A stretch of 13,141 nucleotides of DNA from VGCC01 sp964495555 (GTDB lineage Bacteria > Actinomycetota > Actinomycetes > S36-B12), in contig CAZBWA010000051.1 of the NCBI GenBank assembly GCA_964495555.1, positions 1 through 13,141 on the forward strand, in the 5' to 3' direction. Within the stretch, counting starts at the first letter, position 1; each line of letters starts with the position of its first letter. Shown one piece after another: positions 6,420 to 13,141 of the stretch. The notes below the pieces were generated by a model. It had not been told where the DNA came from. It did no database searches and saw nothing but the letters and a program-made list of their open reading frames with translations. Both the position numbers and the translations under genes were made by a program.

Positions 6420-7001
6420 ATGTCGACTCTGCAGCCGGTAGGCGGTCGCCGTGGTCGCCCCATGTGGTTGACCGTGGTCCTGATCGTCGTCGCCATGGCG
6501 GTCCTCTTCGGCCTCGGCTTCGGGGTCGCCACGCTCATCCGCGGTGACTCCGCGCCCACAGCAGCGACTCCCACAGCATCCGCGTCACCTTCGCCGAGCC
6601 CCTGCACCACGACCATGATCACGCCGGCGCAGGTGCTCCCCGTCAAGGACGACGTCGTACTCAACGTCTACAACTCGACGAAGAAGAAGGGACTTGCCGC
6701 GCAGGTCGCCCTGGACTTCAAGCGTGAGGGTTTCCGTATCAACAAGATCGAGAACGATCCCCGCAACGCGAAGATCTCCGGTGTCGCGGAGATCCGCTAC
6801 GGACCGAACGCAGCCGACGCGGCGAAACTCGTCGAGTACTACCTCGCGGGAGCCACCATGGTGGAACTCGATCGAGCGAGTGACCGCGTGGACGTCGCCG
6901 TGGGCCGTGGCTACACGCAACTAGCCGACGGCGGGGCCGTCGCGGCGGCGTTGGCGAAGCCCACCCCGCAGTTGTCGGGCCCCGGCTGCCCGCAGGAGTA
7001 G
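6420..7001 (+). CDS. Membrane-anchored LytR C-terminal (LytR_C) domain protein
   Basis: This 193-residue protein has a short Arg-containing cytoplasmic N-terminus, one membrane helix (about 15-40), a Thr/Ala/Ser/Pro-rich external linker (44-61) and an extracytoplasmic domain of about 100 residues. The domain begins VVLNVYNSTKKKGLAAQVA (79-97) and includes AEIRYGPNAADAAKLVEYYLAG (123-144), the pattern of the LytR_C family found at the C-terminus of LytR-CpsA-Psr proteins and in free-standing actinobacterial proteins. C62 and C190 flank the domain and could form a disulfide. There is no LCP catalytic domain, so it is not itself a wall-polymer ligase; a cell-envelope role is inferred. The ATG is supported by GGAGGGG immediately upstream. 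It is convergent with the tRNA-Ser(CGA) gene across a hairpin. Confidence 0.8.
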   Translation: MSTLQPVGGRRGRPMWLTVVLIVVAMAVLFGLGFGVATLIRGDSAPTAATPTASASPSPSPCTTTMITPAQVLPVKDDVVLNVYNSTKKKGLAAQVALDFKREGFRINKIENDPRNAKISGVAEIRYGPNAADAAKLVEYYLAGATMVELDRASDRVDVAVGRGYTQLADGGAVAAALAKPTPQLSGPGCPQE

Positions 7002-7010
7002 TCGAATGTG

Positions 7011-7044
7011 AGTGAGGGAGCACCCGTAGTGGTACTCCCTCACT
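7011..7044. terminator. Hairpin between the LytR_C gene and tRNA-Ser(CGA), possible bidirectional terminator
   Basis: A perfect 10-bp inverted repeat, AGTGAGGGAG (7011-7020) and CTCCCTCACT (7035-7044), encloses 14 bases in which ACC and GGT can extend the stem after one mismatch. It starts nine bases after the LytR_C stop. On the minus strand it begins at the encoded CCA of tRNA-Ser(CGA). There is no T-tract on either side, so its role as terminator is inferred from stem strength and position between convergent genes. Confidence 0.6.
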
Positions 7045-7133
7045 GGCGGTGGCGGTGGGATTTGAACCCACGGTGAGGTTGCCCCCACACGCGCTTTCGA
7101 GGCGCGCTCCTTTGGCCGCTCGGACACGCCACC
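7044..7133 (-). tRNA. tRNA-Ser, anticodon CGA (includes encoded CCA)
   Basis: The mature body is 7047-7133 and CCA is encoded at 7046-7044. The acceptor stem GGTGGCG/CGCCACC is perfect and the discriminator is G, as expected for serine. The anticodon loop is CTCGAAA (anticodon CGA, reading UCG), a long variable arm GTGGGGGCAACCTCAC-like segment follows (class II tRNA), and the T loop is TTCAAAT. Of the three tRNA genes here it is the only one with CCA in the DNA. Confidence 0.95.
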
Positions 7134-7140
7134 GCGGGAG

Positions 7141-7146
7141 AGGGTA
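7141..7146 (-). promoter_or_regulatory. -10 element of tRNA-Ser(CGA), at leaderless spacing
   Basis: TACCCT on the minus strand is exactly seven bases from the first base of the mature tRNA (7133). Hexamer and spacing are identical at the neighbouring tRNA-Ser(GGA). Confidence 0.6.
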
Positions 7147-7166
7147 CAGACGACGGGGGAAAGCAA

Positions 7167-7191
7167 ACGAGGGCGGCTATGCCGCCCTCGT
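7167..7191 (-). terminator. Rho-independent terminator of tRNA-Ser(GGA)
   Basis: A perfect 11-bp stem (ACGAGGGCGGC at 7167-7177 with its complement at 7181-7191) has a three-base loop. On the minus strand it begins four bases after the tRNA 3' end and is followed by TTTGCTTT, a T-rich tract. Confidence 0.8.
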
Positions 7192-7195
7192 CACG

Positions 7196-7280
7196 CGGAG
7201 GATACGGGATTTGAACCCGTGAGGGGTTGCCCCCAACACGCTTTCCAAGCGTGCGCCCTAGGCCACTAGGCGAATCCTCC
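7196..7280 (-). tRNA. tRNA-Ser, anticodon GGA
   Basis: The acceptor stem is GGAGGAT/ATCCTCC with discriminator G. The anticodon loop is TTGGAAA (anticodon GGA, reading UCC and UCU). The long variable arm (TTGGGGGCAACCCCTC region) marks a class II tRNA and the T loop is TTCAAAT. The bases after the discriminator are CGT, so CCA is not encoded. Confidence 0.95.
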
Positions 7281-7287
7281 GCCGAGG

Positions 7288-7293
7288 AGGGTA
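7288..7293 (-). promoter_or_regulatory. -10 element of tRNA-Ser(GGA), at leaderless spacing
   Basis: TACCCT on the minus strand is seven bases from the mature 5' end (7280). It overlaps the palindrome GGGTACCC (7289-7296) and lies 12 bases from the oppositely directed -10 of the SRP RNA gene. Confidence 0.6.
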
Positions 7294-7305
7294 CCCATCA
7301 GCGCG

Positions 7306-7311
7306 TACAGT
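7306..7311 (+). promoter_or_regulatory. -10 element of the SRP RNA gene
   Basis: TACAGT is followed by seven bases and then G7319, the first base of the SRP RNA terminal helix. Confidence 0.6.
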
Positions 7312-7318
7312 GGTGATC

Positions 7319-7406
7319 GACCCCTCGCGCGGTGTCACCTCGCTCAACCCCCCCAGGGCCGGAAGGCAGCAAGGGTAGGCGGGCTCTGATAGGTGCGCGA
7401 GGGGTC
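7319..7406 (+). ncRNA. ffs: Signal recognition particle RNA, small (4.5S) type
   Basis: This is the RNA scaffold of the signal recognition particle, which binds Ffh and directs membrane proteins to the translocon. The terminal helix is perfect over 12 bp: GACCCCTCGCGC (7319-7330) pairs with GCGCGAGGGGTC (7395-7406). The apex carries the conserved core CAGGGCCGGAAGGCAGCAAG with a GGAA tetraloop and the Ffh-binding internal loops, in the form seen in actinobacteria. The predicted length is 88 nt; no Alu domain is present. It lies just upstream of dnaX, a common actinobacterial arrangement. No clear terminator hairpin is seen between it and dnaX. Confidence 0.93.
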
Positions 7407-7440
7407 CCGCATTGGCGGAAGCGCATGTCGGAGGTCGCAT

Positions 7441-7446
7441 TAGGGT
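7441..7446 (+). promoter_or_regulatory. -10 element of dnaX-recR (leaderless)
   Basis: TAGGGT lies seven bases before the GTG at 7454, so transcription is predicted to begin at the start codon. No ribosome binding site is visible. Confidence 0.55.
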
Positions 7447-7453
7447 GGCGGCT

Positions 7454-9247
7454 GTGTCCACGGCGCTGTATCGCACCTATCGCCCATCGCGCTTGGACGA
7501 CGTCGTTGGACAGGACCACATCGTCGGACCCTTGCGCCGCGCACTCGAGAGTGATCGCGTCCATCACGCCTACCTGTTCGCCGGTCCGCGCGGATGCGGC
7601 AAGACCTCGACCGCACGCATCCTCGCCCGCTCCCTGAACTGCGAGAACGGCCCCACCCCGGATCCCTGCGGCACCTGCCGTAGCTGCATCGACCTCGCCG
7701 CGGGCGGACCCGGATCGATCGACGTCATCGAACTCGACGCAGCCAGCCACGGCAGCGTGGATGACACCCGCGACCTGCGCGAGCGTGCAGTCTTCGCCCC
7801 GGTGTCCTCGCGCTACAAGATCTACATCATCGACGAGGCCCACATGATCTCCACGCAGGGCTTCAACGCTCTGCTCAAGCTCGTGGAGGAGCCCCCGGAG
7901 CACGTGCGCTTCATCTTCGCCACCACCGAGGCCGACAAGGTGCTGCCCACCATCCGCTCCCGCACGCACAACTATGCGTTCCGTCTCGTCCCGGCGAAGG
8001 TCCTCCAGGAGCACCTGGCCTGGGTGTGTTCCCAGGAGGGGATCGCCGCGGAGCCCGCGGCACTGGCGCTCGTCGCCCGCGCAAGTGGCGGCAGCGTGCG
8101 CGACTCCCTCTCCCTCCTGGGACAGGTGATCTCGGGATCGGGGAAGGCCGGGGTCACCTACGCCGACGCGGTGGTGCAGTTGGGGATGACCGACGCTGCA
8201 CTCCTCGACGACGTGGTCGATGCCCTGGCCGCGCACGACGGAGCGCAACTCCTCCGCGTCATCGACCGGGTGGTGGATGCCGGTCATGATCCGCGCAGGT
8301 TCACCGCGGACCTCCTGGAACGCATGCGGGACCTCATCGTGCTGCAGAACATTCCCGAGGCCGCCTCGTCTGGACTCATCGACGCTCCCGAGGACCAGAT
8401 CGCCCGCGACCTGGCGCAGGCCCAGGCGATGACGCCCGCGGAGTTGAGTCGCGCCGCCGACATCATCAGCGCCACCCTCGGCACCCTGAAGGGTGCCTCG
8501 TCCCCGCGGCTGCAACTCGAACTCATGGCTGCACGGCTGGTGATCCCCGCGGCCGAGGAGTCACCCAGTGGGCTGCGCGCGCGCATCGACCACCTCGAGC
8601 GCGTGCTCGCGTCGGGCGCGGTGAGCGCATCGCCGCCGCCGGCTGCGCCCGCGGAGGCGGCCCCGCCGCCGAAGCTGTCGCAGGTCGCGCCGTCGAGTGT
8701 CGCGGTATCGGAGGAGAAGAAGGCACCCGCCGAGAAGAAGACACCCGCGTCGAAGCCGACATCCGACTCCGCTCCCGCGAAGCCGCCGGCCAAGCCCTCC
8801 GCGGAGAAGAAGGCCGCGGCGAAGCCGGAGAAGAAGAAGGCGTCGTCCTCCCCGGAGATGGGAATTGGCGACTTCGTCACGATGTGGCCGGCGGTCCTCG
8901 ATGCGCTCAAGGGCTACAGCCGGGTCGCCTGGATGGCGTTCTCCGAATCGCGTCCGGTGTCCGTGGCCAACGGCGTGCTCGCGGTGGGACTGGAGAGTCA
9001 GGGCAAGATCAACAACACCCGTTCCAGCGGTCACGATGAGCGACTGCGCAATGCGGTGATCGACGTGATGCGTGTCGATGTCGCGGTCGATGTGGTTCTC
9101 GTCCCCGACGTTGTCGGGGTCACGGGCACGGTGGACGAGGAGCAGGACGTGCCGAGCCGCGACGATGCCACGGTCGATGAAGCCACGGGAGTCGACCTCG
9201 CGATGCAGGAACTCGGGGCGACCACCATCGGTGAGATCGAGCACTGA
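7454..9247 (+). CDS. dnaX: DNA polymerase III subunit gamma/tau
   Basis: This is the clamp-loader ATPase subunit of the replicative polymerase (597 aa). The N-terminus STALYRTYRPSRLDDVVGQ is the family signature and fixes the GTG at 7454, with a -10 seven bases upstream. Motifs are Walker A GPRGCGKT (44-51), the zinc cysteines C63, C72, C75 and C78, Walker B YIIDEAHM (124-131) and the arginine-finger SR at 169-170. Domain III ends near residue 375. A low-complexity Ala/Pro/Lys linker, roughly residues 390-475 (EKK, KPPAKPSAEKK repeats), joins a C-terminal domain beginning GIGDFVTMWPAVLDALK. I see no A-rich slippery heptamer of the E. coli type, so a separate gamma product by frameshifting is not supported. 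The stop overlaps the recR start by one base. Confidence 0.96.
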   Translation: MSTALYRTYRPSRLDDVVGQDHIVGPLRRALESDRVHHAYLFAGPRGCGKTSTARILARSLNCENGPTPDPCGTCRSCIDLAAGGPGSIDVIELDAASHGSVDDTRDLRERAVFAPVSSRYKIYIIDEAHMISTQGFNALLKLVEEPPEHVRFIFATTEADKVLPTIRSRTHNYAFRLVPAKVLQEHLAWVCSQEGIAAEPAALALVARASGGSVRDSLSLLGQVISGSGKAGVTYADAVVQLGMTDAALLDDVVDALAAHDGAQLLRVIDRVVDAGHDPRRFTADLLERMRDLIVLQNIPEAASSGLIDAPEDQIARDLAQAQAMTPAELSRAADIISATLGTLKGASSPRLQLELMAARLVIPAAEESPSGLRARIDHLERVLASGAVSASPPPAAPAEAAPPPKLSQVAPSSVAVSEEKKAPAEKKTPASKPTSDSAPAKPPAKPSAEKKAAAKPEKKKASSSPEMGIGDFVTMWPAVLDALKGYSRVAWMAFSESRPVSVANGVLAVGLESQGKINNTRSSGHDERLRNAVIDVMRVDVAVDVVLVPDVVGVTGTVDEEQDVPSRDDATVDEATGVDLAMQELGATTIGEIEH

Positions 9248-9843
9248 TGTACGACGGTGCCGTTCAGGACCTGATCGACGAACTCGGGCGCCTGCCGGGT
9301 GTGGGACCGAAGAGCGCGCAGCGGATCGCCTTCCACATCCTGTCCGCCGATCCGGCCGACGTCGAGGCCTTGGCCGCTGCACTGCGGACCGTGAAAGAGA
9401 AGGTCCACTTCTGCGCGATCTGCGGGAACATCGCCGAGTCGGACACCTGCCGCGTCTGCGCGGACCCCAAGCGGGACACCACTGTCATCTGTGTCGTCGA
9501 GGAGCCCAAGGATGTCATCGCGATCGAGAAGACGCGCGAGTTCCGCGGCAGGTACCACGTGCTCGGTGGATCGATCAATCCCATCGAAGGCATCGGACCC
9601 GACGACCTGCGCATCCGGGAGTTGATGCAACGCCTCTCCGACTCGACCATCACCGAGGTGATCCTCGCCACGGACCCGAACCTCGAGGGGGAGGCGACCG
9701 CCACGTATCTCGCACGCACGATCGCCCCGCTCGGTATCGCGGTGACGCGTCTGGCCAGCGGGCTCCCGGTGGGCGGTGACCTCGAATACGCCGACGAGGT
9801 GACGCTCGGGCGCGCATTCCAGGGTCGTCGCCGCCTCGACTAG
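9247..9843 (+). CDS. recR: Recombination mediator protein RecR
   Basis: RecR works with RecO/RecF to load RecA on SSB-coated single strands during gap repair. It has 198 aa, the usual size. The helix-hairpin-helix LPGVGPKSAQR (16-26), the zinc finger C56-C59-C68-C71 (FCAICGN...CRVCAD), a Toprim domain beginning near VICVVEEPKD (79-88) with the conserved acidic ATDPNLEGEAT (145-155), and the C-terminal ASGLPVGGDLEYADEVTLGRA (178-198 region) are all present. The start ATG overlaps the dnaX stop (TGATG), implying coupled translation. The small ybaB/ebfC gene often found between dnaX and recR is absent here. Confidence 0.97.
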   Translation: MYDGAVQDLIDELGRLPGVGPKSAQRIAFHILSADPADVEALAAALRTVKEKVHFCAICGNIAESDTCRVCADPKRDTTVICVVEEPKDVIAIEKTREFRGRYHVLGGSINPIEGIGPDDLRIRELMQRLSDSTITEVILATDPNLEGEATATYLARTIAPLGIAVTRLASGLPVGGDLEYADEVTLGRAFQGRRRLD

Positions 9844-9871
9844 CGCGATGGGCGCGATTCCCGCACGCCGA

Positions 9872-9877
9872 TAAGAT
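9872..9877 (+). promoter_or_regulatory. -10 element of lysC-asd (leaderless)
   Basis: TAAGAT lies eight bases before the lysC GTG. There is no ribosome binding site between them, so the mRNA probably starts at or one base before the start codon. Confidence 0.6.
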
Positions 9878-9885
9878 TTCGGCTT

Positions 9886-11168
<1,283 letters not shown>

Positions 11169-11172
<4 letters not shown>

Positions 11173-12212
11173 CTCGTCCCCTCAACGTCGCGGTGGTCGG
11201 TGCCACCGGCCAGGTGGGTGGCGTCATGCGTGCCCTGCTGGCCGAACGGGACTTCCCCGTCGCCTCCCTGCGCTACCTGGCCTCGGCCCGCTCCGCCGGT
11301 TCGACGCTGCCCTGGCGCGGAACCGACATCGTCGTCGAGGACGTCGCCGCCGCGGACCTGTCCGGCATCGACATCGCACTGTTCTCCGCAGGTGGCTCCA
11401 CGTCCAAGGAGTGGTCACCGCGCTTCGCTGAAGCCGGAGCCGTCGTCATCGACAACTCCTCGGCCTGGCGCATGGACCCCGACGTCCCGCTCGTGGTCAG
11501 CGAGGTGAACCCCGATGCCATCGATCAGATGCGCAAGGGGATCATCGCCAACCCGAACTGCACCACCATGGCCGCGATGCCGGTGCTCATGCCGCTCCAC
11601 CGGACCGCCGGACTCCAGCGCCTCGTGGTCAGCAGCTACCAGGCGGTCTCCGGTTCGGGCCTCGCGGGCGTGGAGGAACTGGCCTCCCAGGTCCGCGCGG
11701 TCATCGACCAGCCCATCGAGCAACTCACCTACACCGGCGCAGCCGTGGACTTCCCCGCACCGAAGAAGTATGTCCGCCCCATCGCGTTCGACGTCGTCCC
11801 TCTCGCCGGCAGCATCGCCGGTGATGGCTCGCTGGAAACCGACGAGGAGCAGAAGCTGCGCAACGAGAGCCGCAAGATCCTGGGCATCCCGGACCTGCTC
11901 GTCTCGGGGACCTGTGTGCGCGTTCCGGTGTTCACCGGTCACTCCCTCGCCATCAACGCCGAGTTCGCCGCGCCGATCACCCCGGAGCAAGCCACCGCGA
12001 TCCTGGAGGGCGCGCCGGGAGTCGTGGTCACGGATGTGCCGACGCCTCTGCAGGCCGCCGGAGCCGACCCGTCCTTCGTCGGGCGTATCCGTCAGGACCC
12101 GTCGGTGCCAGGAGGTCGTGGCCTGGCGCTCTTCGTAAGCGGGGACAACCTGCGCAAGGGTGCCGCGCTCAACGCAGTGCAGATCGCCGAACTGGTCGCC
12201 GCCCGGCTCTAG
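11169..12212 (+). CDS. asd: Aspartate-semialdehyde dehydrogenase
   Basis: This enzyme reduces aspartyl phosphate, the LysC product, to aspartate semialdehyde with NADPH. It has 347 aa, normal length. GATGQVGGVM (11-20) is the NADP-binding glycine motif, IIANPNCTT (125-133) contains the catalytic cysteine C131, SSYQAVSGSG (155-164) contains the active-site Gln, and SGTCVRVPVFTGHS (246-259) includes the substrate-binding Arg and the catalytic His. FVSGDNLRKGAALNAVQIAE is the typical C-terminal block. The ATG overlaps the lysC stop, so kinase and dehydrogenase are co-translated. The transhydrogenase encoded in the same window could supply its NADPH, but nothing links the two operons directly. 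The TAG stop shares CTAG (12209-12212) with the sulfotransferase stop. Confidence 0.97.
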
Positions 12213-12221
12213 TAGCCGAGC
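12201..12221. terminator. Hairpin across the shared asd / sulfotransferase stop codons
   Basis: CGGCT (12204-12208) and AGCCG (12214-12218) pair around the loop CTAGT. After one mismatch two more G-C pairs extend the stem. Both stop codons lie in the loop. There is no T-tract; a bidirectional termination role is only a suggestion. Confidence 0.4.
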
Positions 12222-12979
12222 TCCGCGTAGTCGCGGGCGTAGATATCCCGCACCTGGGCGCGCGTCACGTCGTCGAAGTACTCGTCCACCTTGGCCGAGG
12301 CCCCCGTGGAGTTCCGGCAGTAGAAGGACTCGGTCAGATCCGGTGTGCGGGTGAGTTCTGCGATGCGACCCCACGAGGCATCGAGATCCTCCAGGTGGAT
12401 GACGGCGTCATAGGGCACGATCCCCCAGCCGATGTGATCGGTTTGCCGCCGCCAATGGGGATCCTGGTCCCGCGACGGTTGGTCACCGATCACGTCGAGA
12501 AACGTGGAGAGAGTGACGTCCGCGGCGCCCGGCCTGCTTCCCGTCGCCGTCTCGATCACGTCCAGGATCGGCTCGCTCTGCCGTAGCCCCTGATGCATCT
12601 TCTCCAGGTAACCGCTGAGAACCCGGGACGCGGGATCCCGCACGACCGTGAAGCGGTGGTAGCCGGGGGAGGTGAAGACCTCCTCGAGCAGGTCGACGGG
12701 GAGTTGGTAGGGGCGGACGTGCGCCCCGGATTTCACGCCGTTGTGCGGCTTGTCCTGGAAGCGCTGGGCGTGGGTCGGGTTCAGCCGGGCCCCCTCGAGT
12801 GCGCCCAGGGTCGCCTTCATCGTGCCGCAGCCGGCCTTGGGTACCTCCACGTAGACGTACCGATGCACCAGGGAGATATGGGTGTGGAAGTTGACCGAGC
12901 GCCACCCCATCGACTTCACATACTCGCGGGTGACCGGACCGAGGTCCGCGCGGGAGGGGCGCCGATCCGGGATCGTCAC
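12209..12979 (-). CDS. Sulfotransferase, carbohydrate (Sulfotransfer_2-like) family
   Basis: This is a predicted PAPS-dependent sulfotransferase of 256 aa, probably acting on a glycan or lipid head group; the acceptor cannot be read from sequence. The 5'-phosphosulfate loop is VEVPKAGCGTMKATL (44-58), resembling the VPKxxCTxxK loop of carbohydrate sulfotransferases, and the 3'-phosphate motif is FTVVRDPASRVLSGYLEK (110-127). The C-terminus (YFDD...IYARDYAELGY) also fits that family. There is no signal peptide or membrane helix, so it is cytoplasmic. The GTG at 12979 is chosen because GGAGGGAG lies five bases upstream; starting earlier would translate the tRNA-Pro gene. It lies 47 bases downstream of tRNA-Pro on the same strand and may be partly read from that promoter. 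No PAPS-synthesis genes are visible. Confidence 0.8.
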   Translation of the reverse strand: MTIPDRRPSRADLGPVTREYVKSMGWRSVNFHTHISLVHRYVYVEVPKAGCGTMKATLGALEGARLNPTHAQRFQDKPHNGVKSGAHVRPYQLPVDLLEEVFTSPGYHRFTVVRDPASRVLSGYLEKMHQGLRQSEPILDVIETATGSRPGAADVTLSTFLDVIGDQPSRDQDPHWRRQTDHIGWGIVPYDAVIHLEDLDASWGRIAELTRTPDLTESFYCRNSTGASAKVDEYFDDVTRAQVRDIYARDYAELGY

Positions 12980-12984
12980 GGTGT

Positions 12985-12992
12985 CTCCCTCC
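12985..12992 (-). promoter_or_regulatory. Ribosome binding site that fixes the sulfotransferase start
   Basis: GGAGGGAG on the minus strand is five bases before GTG 12979. It is one of the few strong Shine-Dalgarno sequences in the window and rules out the longer reading frame that runs back through tRNA-Pro. Confidence 0.7.
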
Positions 12993-13026
12993 AAGGCAGC
13001 AGCCGAGTATTCGACTGTCTGCTGAG

Positions 13027-13100
<74 letters not shown>

Positions 13101-13126
13101 AAATCGCCGTGCTGGCGAGCCTGCGG

Positions 13127-13132
13127 AGTCTA
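13127..13132 (-). promoter_or_regulatory. Probable -10 element of tRNA-Pro(CGG)
   Basis: TAGACT on the minus strand lies 26 bases from the mature tRNA 5' end, so this tRNA should have a conventional 5' leader of about 19 bases, unlike the two tRNA-Ser genes. Confidence 0.4.
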
Positions 13133-13141
13133 GCCCACGGG

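Noticed and set aside
7412..7453. Upstream TTG start for dnaX at 7412
   Set aside because: The additional 14 residues lie over the dnaX promoter and do not match the DnaX N-terminus, whereas GTG 7454 is at leaderless spacing from TAGGGT.
7298..8515. Minus-strand open frame of 405 codons across SRP RNA and dnaX
   Set aside because: It is antisense to the conserved dnaX ATPase domain and runs through the SRP RNA gene; composition is Gly/His/Asp/Arg-rich with no motif.
8700..8850. Short repeated units in dnaX suggesting a repeat array or programmed frameshift
   Set aside because: The repetition is imperfect Lys/Ala/Pro codons (GAG AAG AAG) of the flexible linker; spacing is irregular and there is no A-AAA-AAG heptamer with a following stem.
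11415..12374. Minus-strand open frame of 319 codons across asd and the sulfotransferase end
   Set aside because: It overlaps two well-supported genes and shows no recognisable fold or start signal.

Overview
The window is chromosomal DNA from a high-GC actinobacterium. GC-rich third codon positions, frequent GTG starts and several family and neighbourhood signatures point there: upp / TadA-associated protein / tadA / LytR_C protein / tRNA-Ser; SRP RNA / dnaX / recR; and lysC-asd with an internal lysC start. I cannot place it below class level. There is no CRISPR array, transposase or phage gene, and I see no integrated element.

Layout. At 1-112 (minus) lies the 5' end of a gene for a secreted protein, cut by the window edge. 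Divergent from it is a ParA/MinD-family ATPase (180-917) that seems to lack about 15 residues between its P-loop helix and its DLDPQGN box. Convergent to parA is a two-gene minus-strand unit (923-1781): a 50-residue membrane protein and a six-helix DsbB-type oxidoreductase. The three-gene proton-translocating transhydrogenase operon pntAA-pntAB-pntB fills 1908-4740 and meets uracil phosphoribosyltransferase (upp, minus) at a shared CTAG stop. Divergent from upp are a TadA-associated protein and tadA, then a membrane-anchored LytR_C-domain protein. An RNA cluster follows: tRNA-Ser(CGA) and tRNA-Ser(GGA) on the minus strand and the small SRP RNA on the plus strand. Next come dnaX-recR (overlapping by one base) and lysC-asd (overlapping by four bases). 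Asd meets a minus-strand sulfotransferase at a second shared CTAG stop, and tRNA-Pro(CGG) lies just upstream of the sulfotransferase.

Functionally this is mostly housekeeping: NADPH supply, pyrimidine salvage, wobble-inosine formation in tRNA, serine and proline tRNAs, protein targeting, replication and recombination repair, and the first and second steps of the aspartate pathway to Lys/Thr/Met/diaminopimelate. The more accessory parts are the DsbB pair, the sulfotransferase, the ParA-like gene and the truncated secreted protein.

The most interesting signal is in the promoters. A TAnnnT -10 hexamer sits 6-8 bases before the start codon of several genes (leaderless mRNAs), and exactly 7 bases before the mature 5' end of both tRNA-Ser genes and of the SRP RNA. 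The tetranucleotide CTAG is rare (9 copies by hand scan) and nearly all copies fall in stop codons, -10 elements or tRNA. I did not find a convincing new multi-gene system; no intergenic stretch exceeds about 130 bases.
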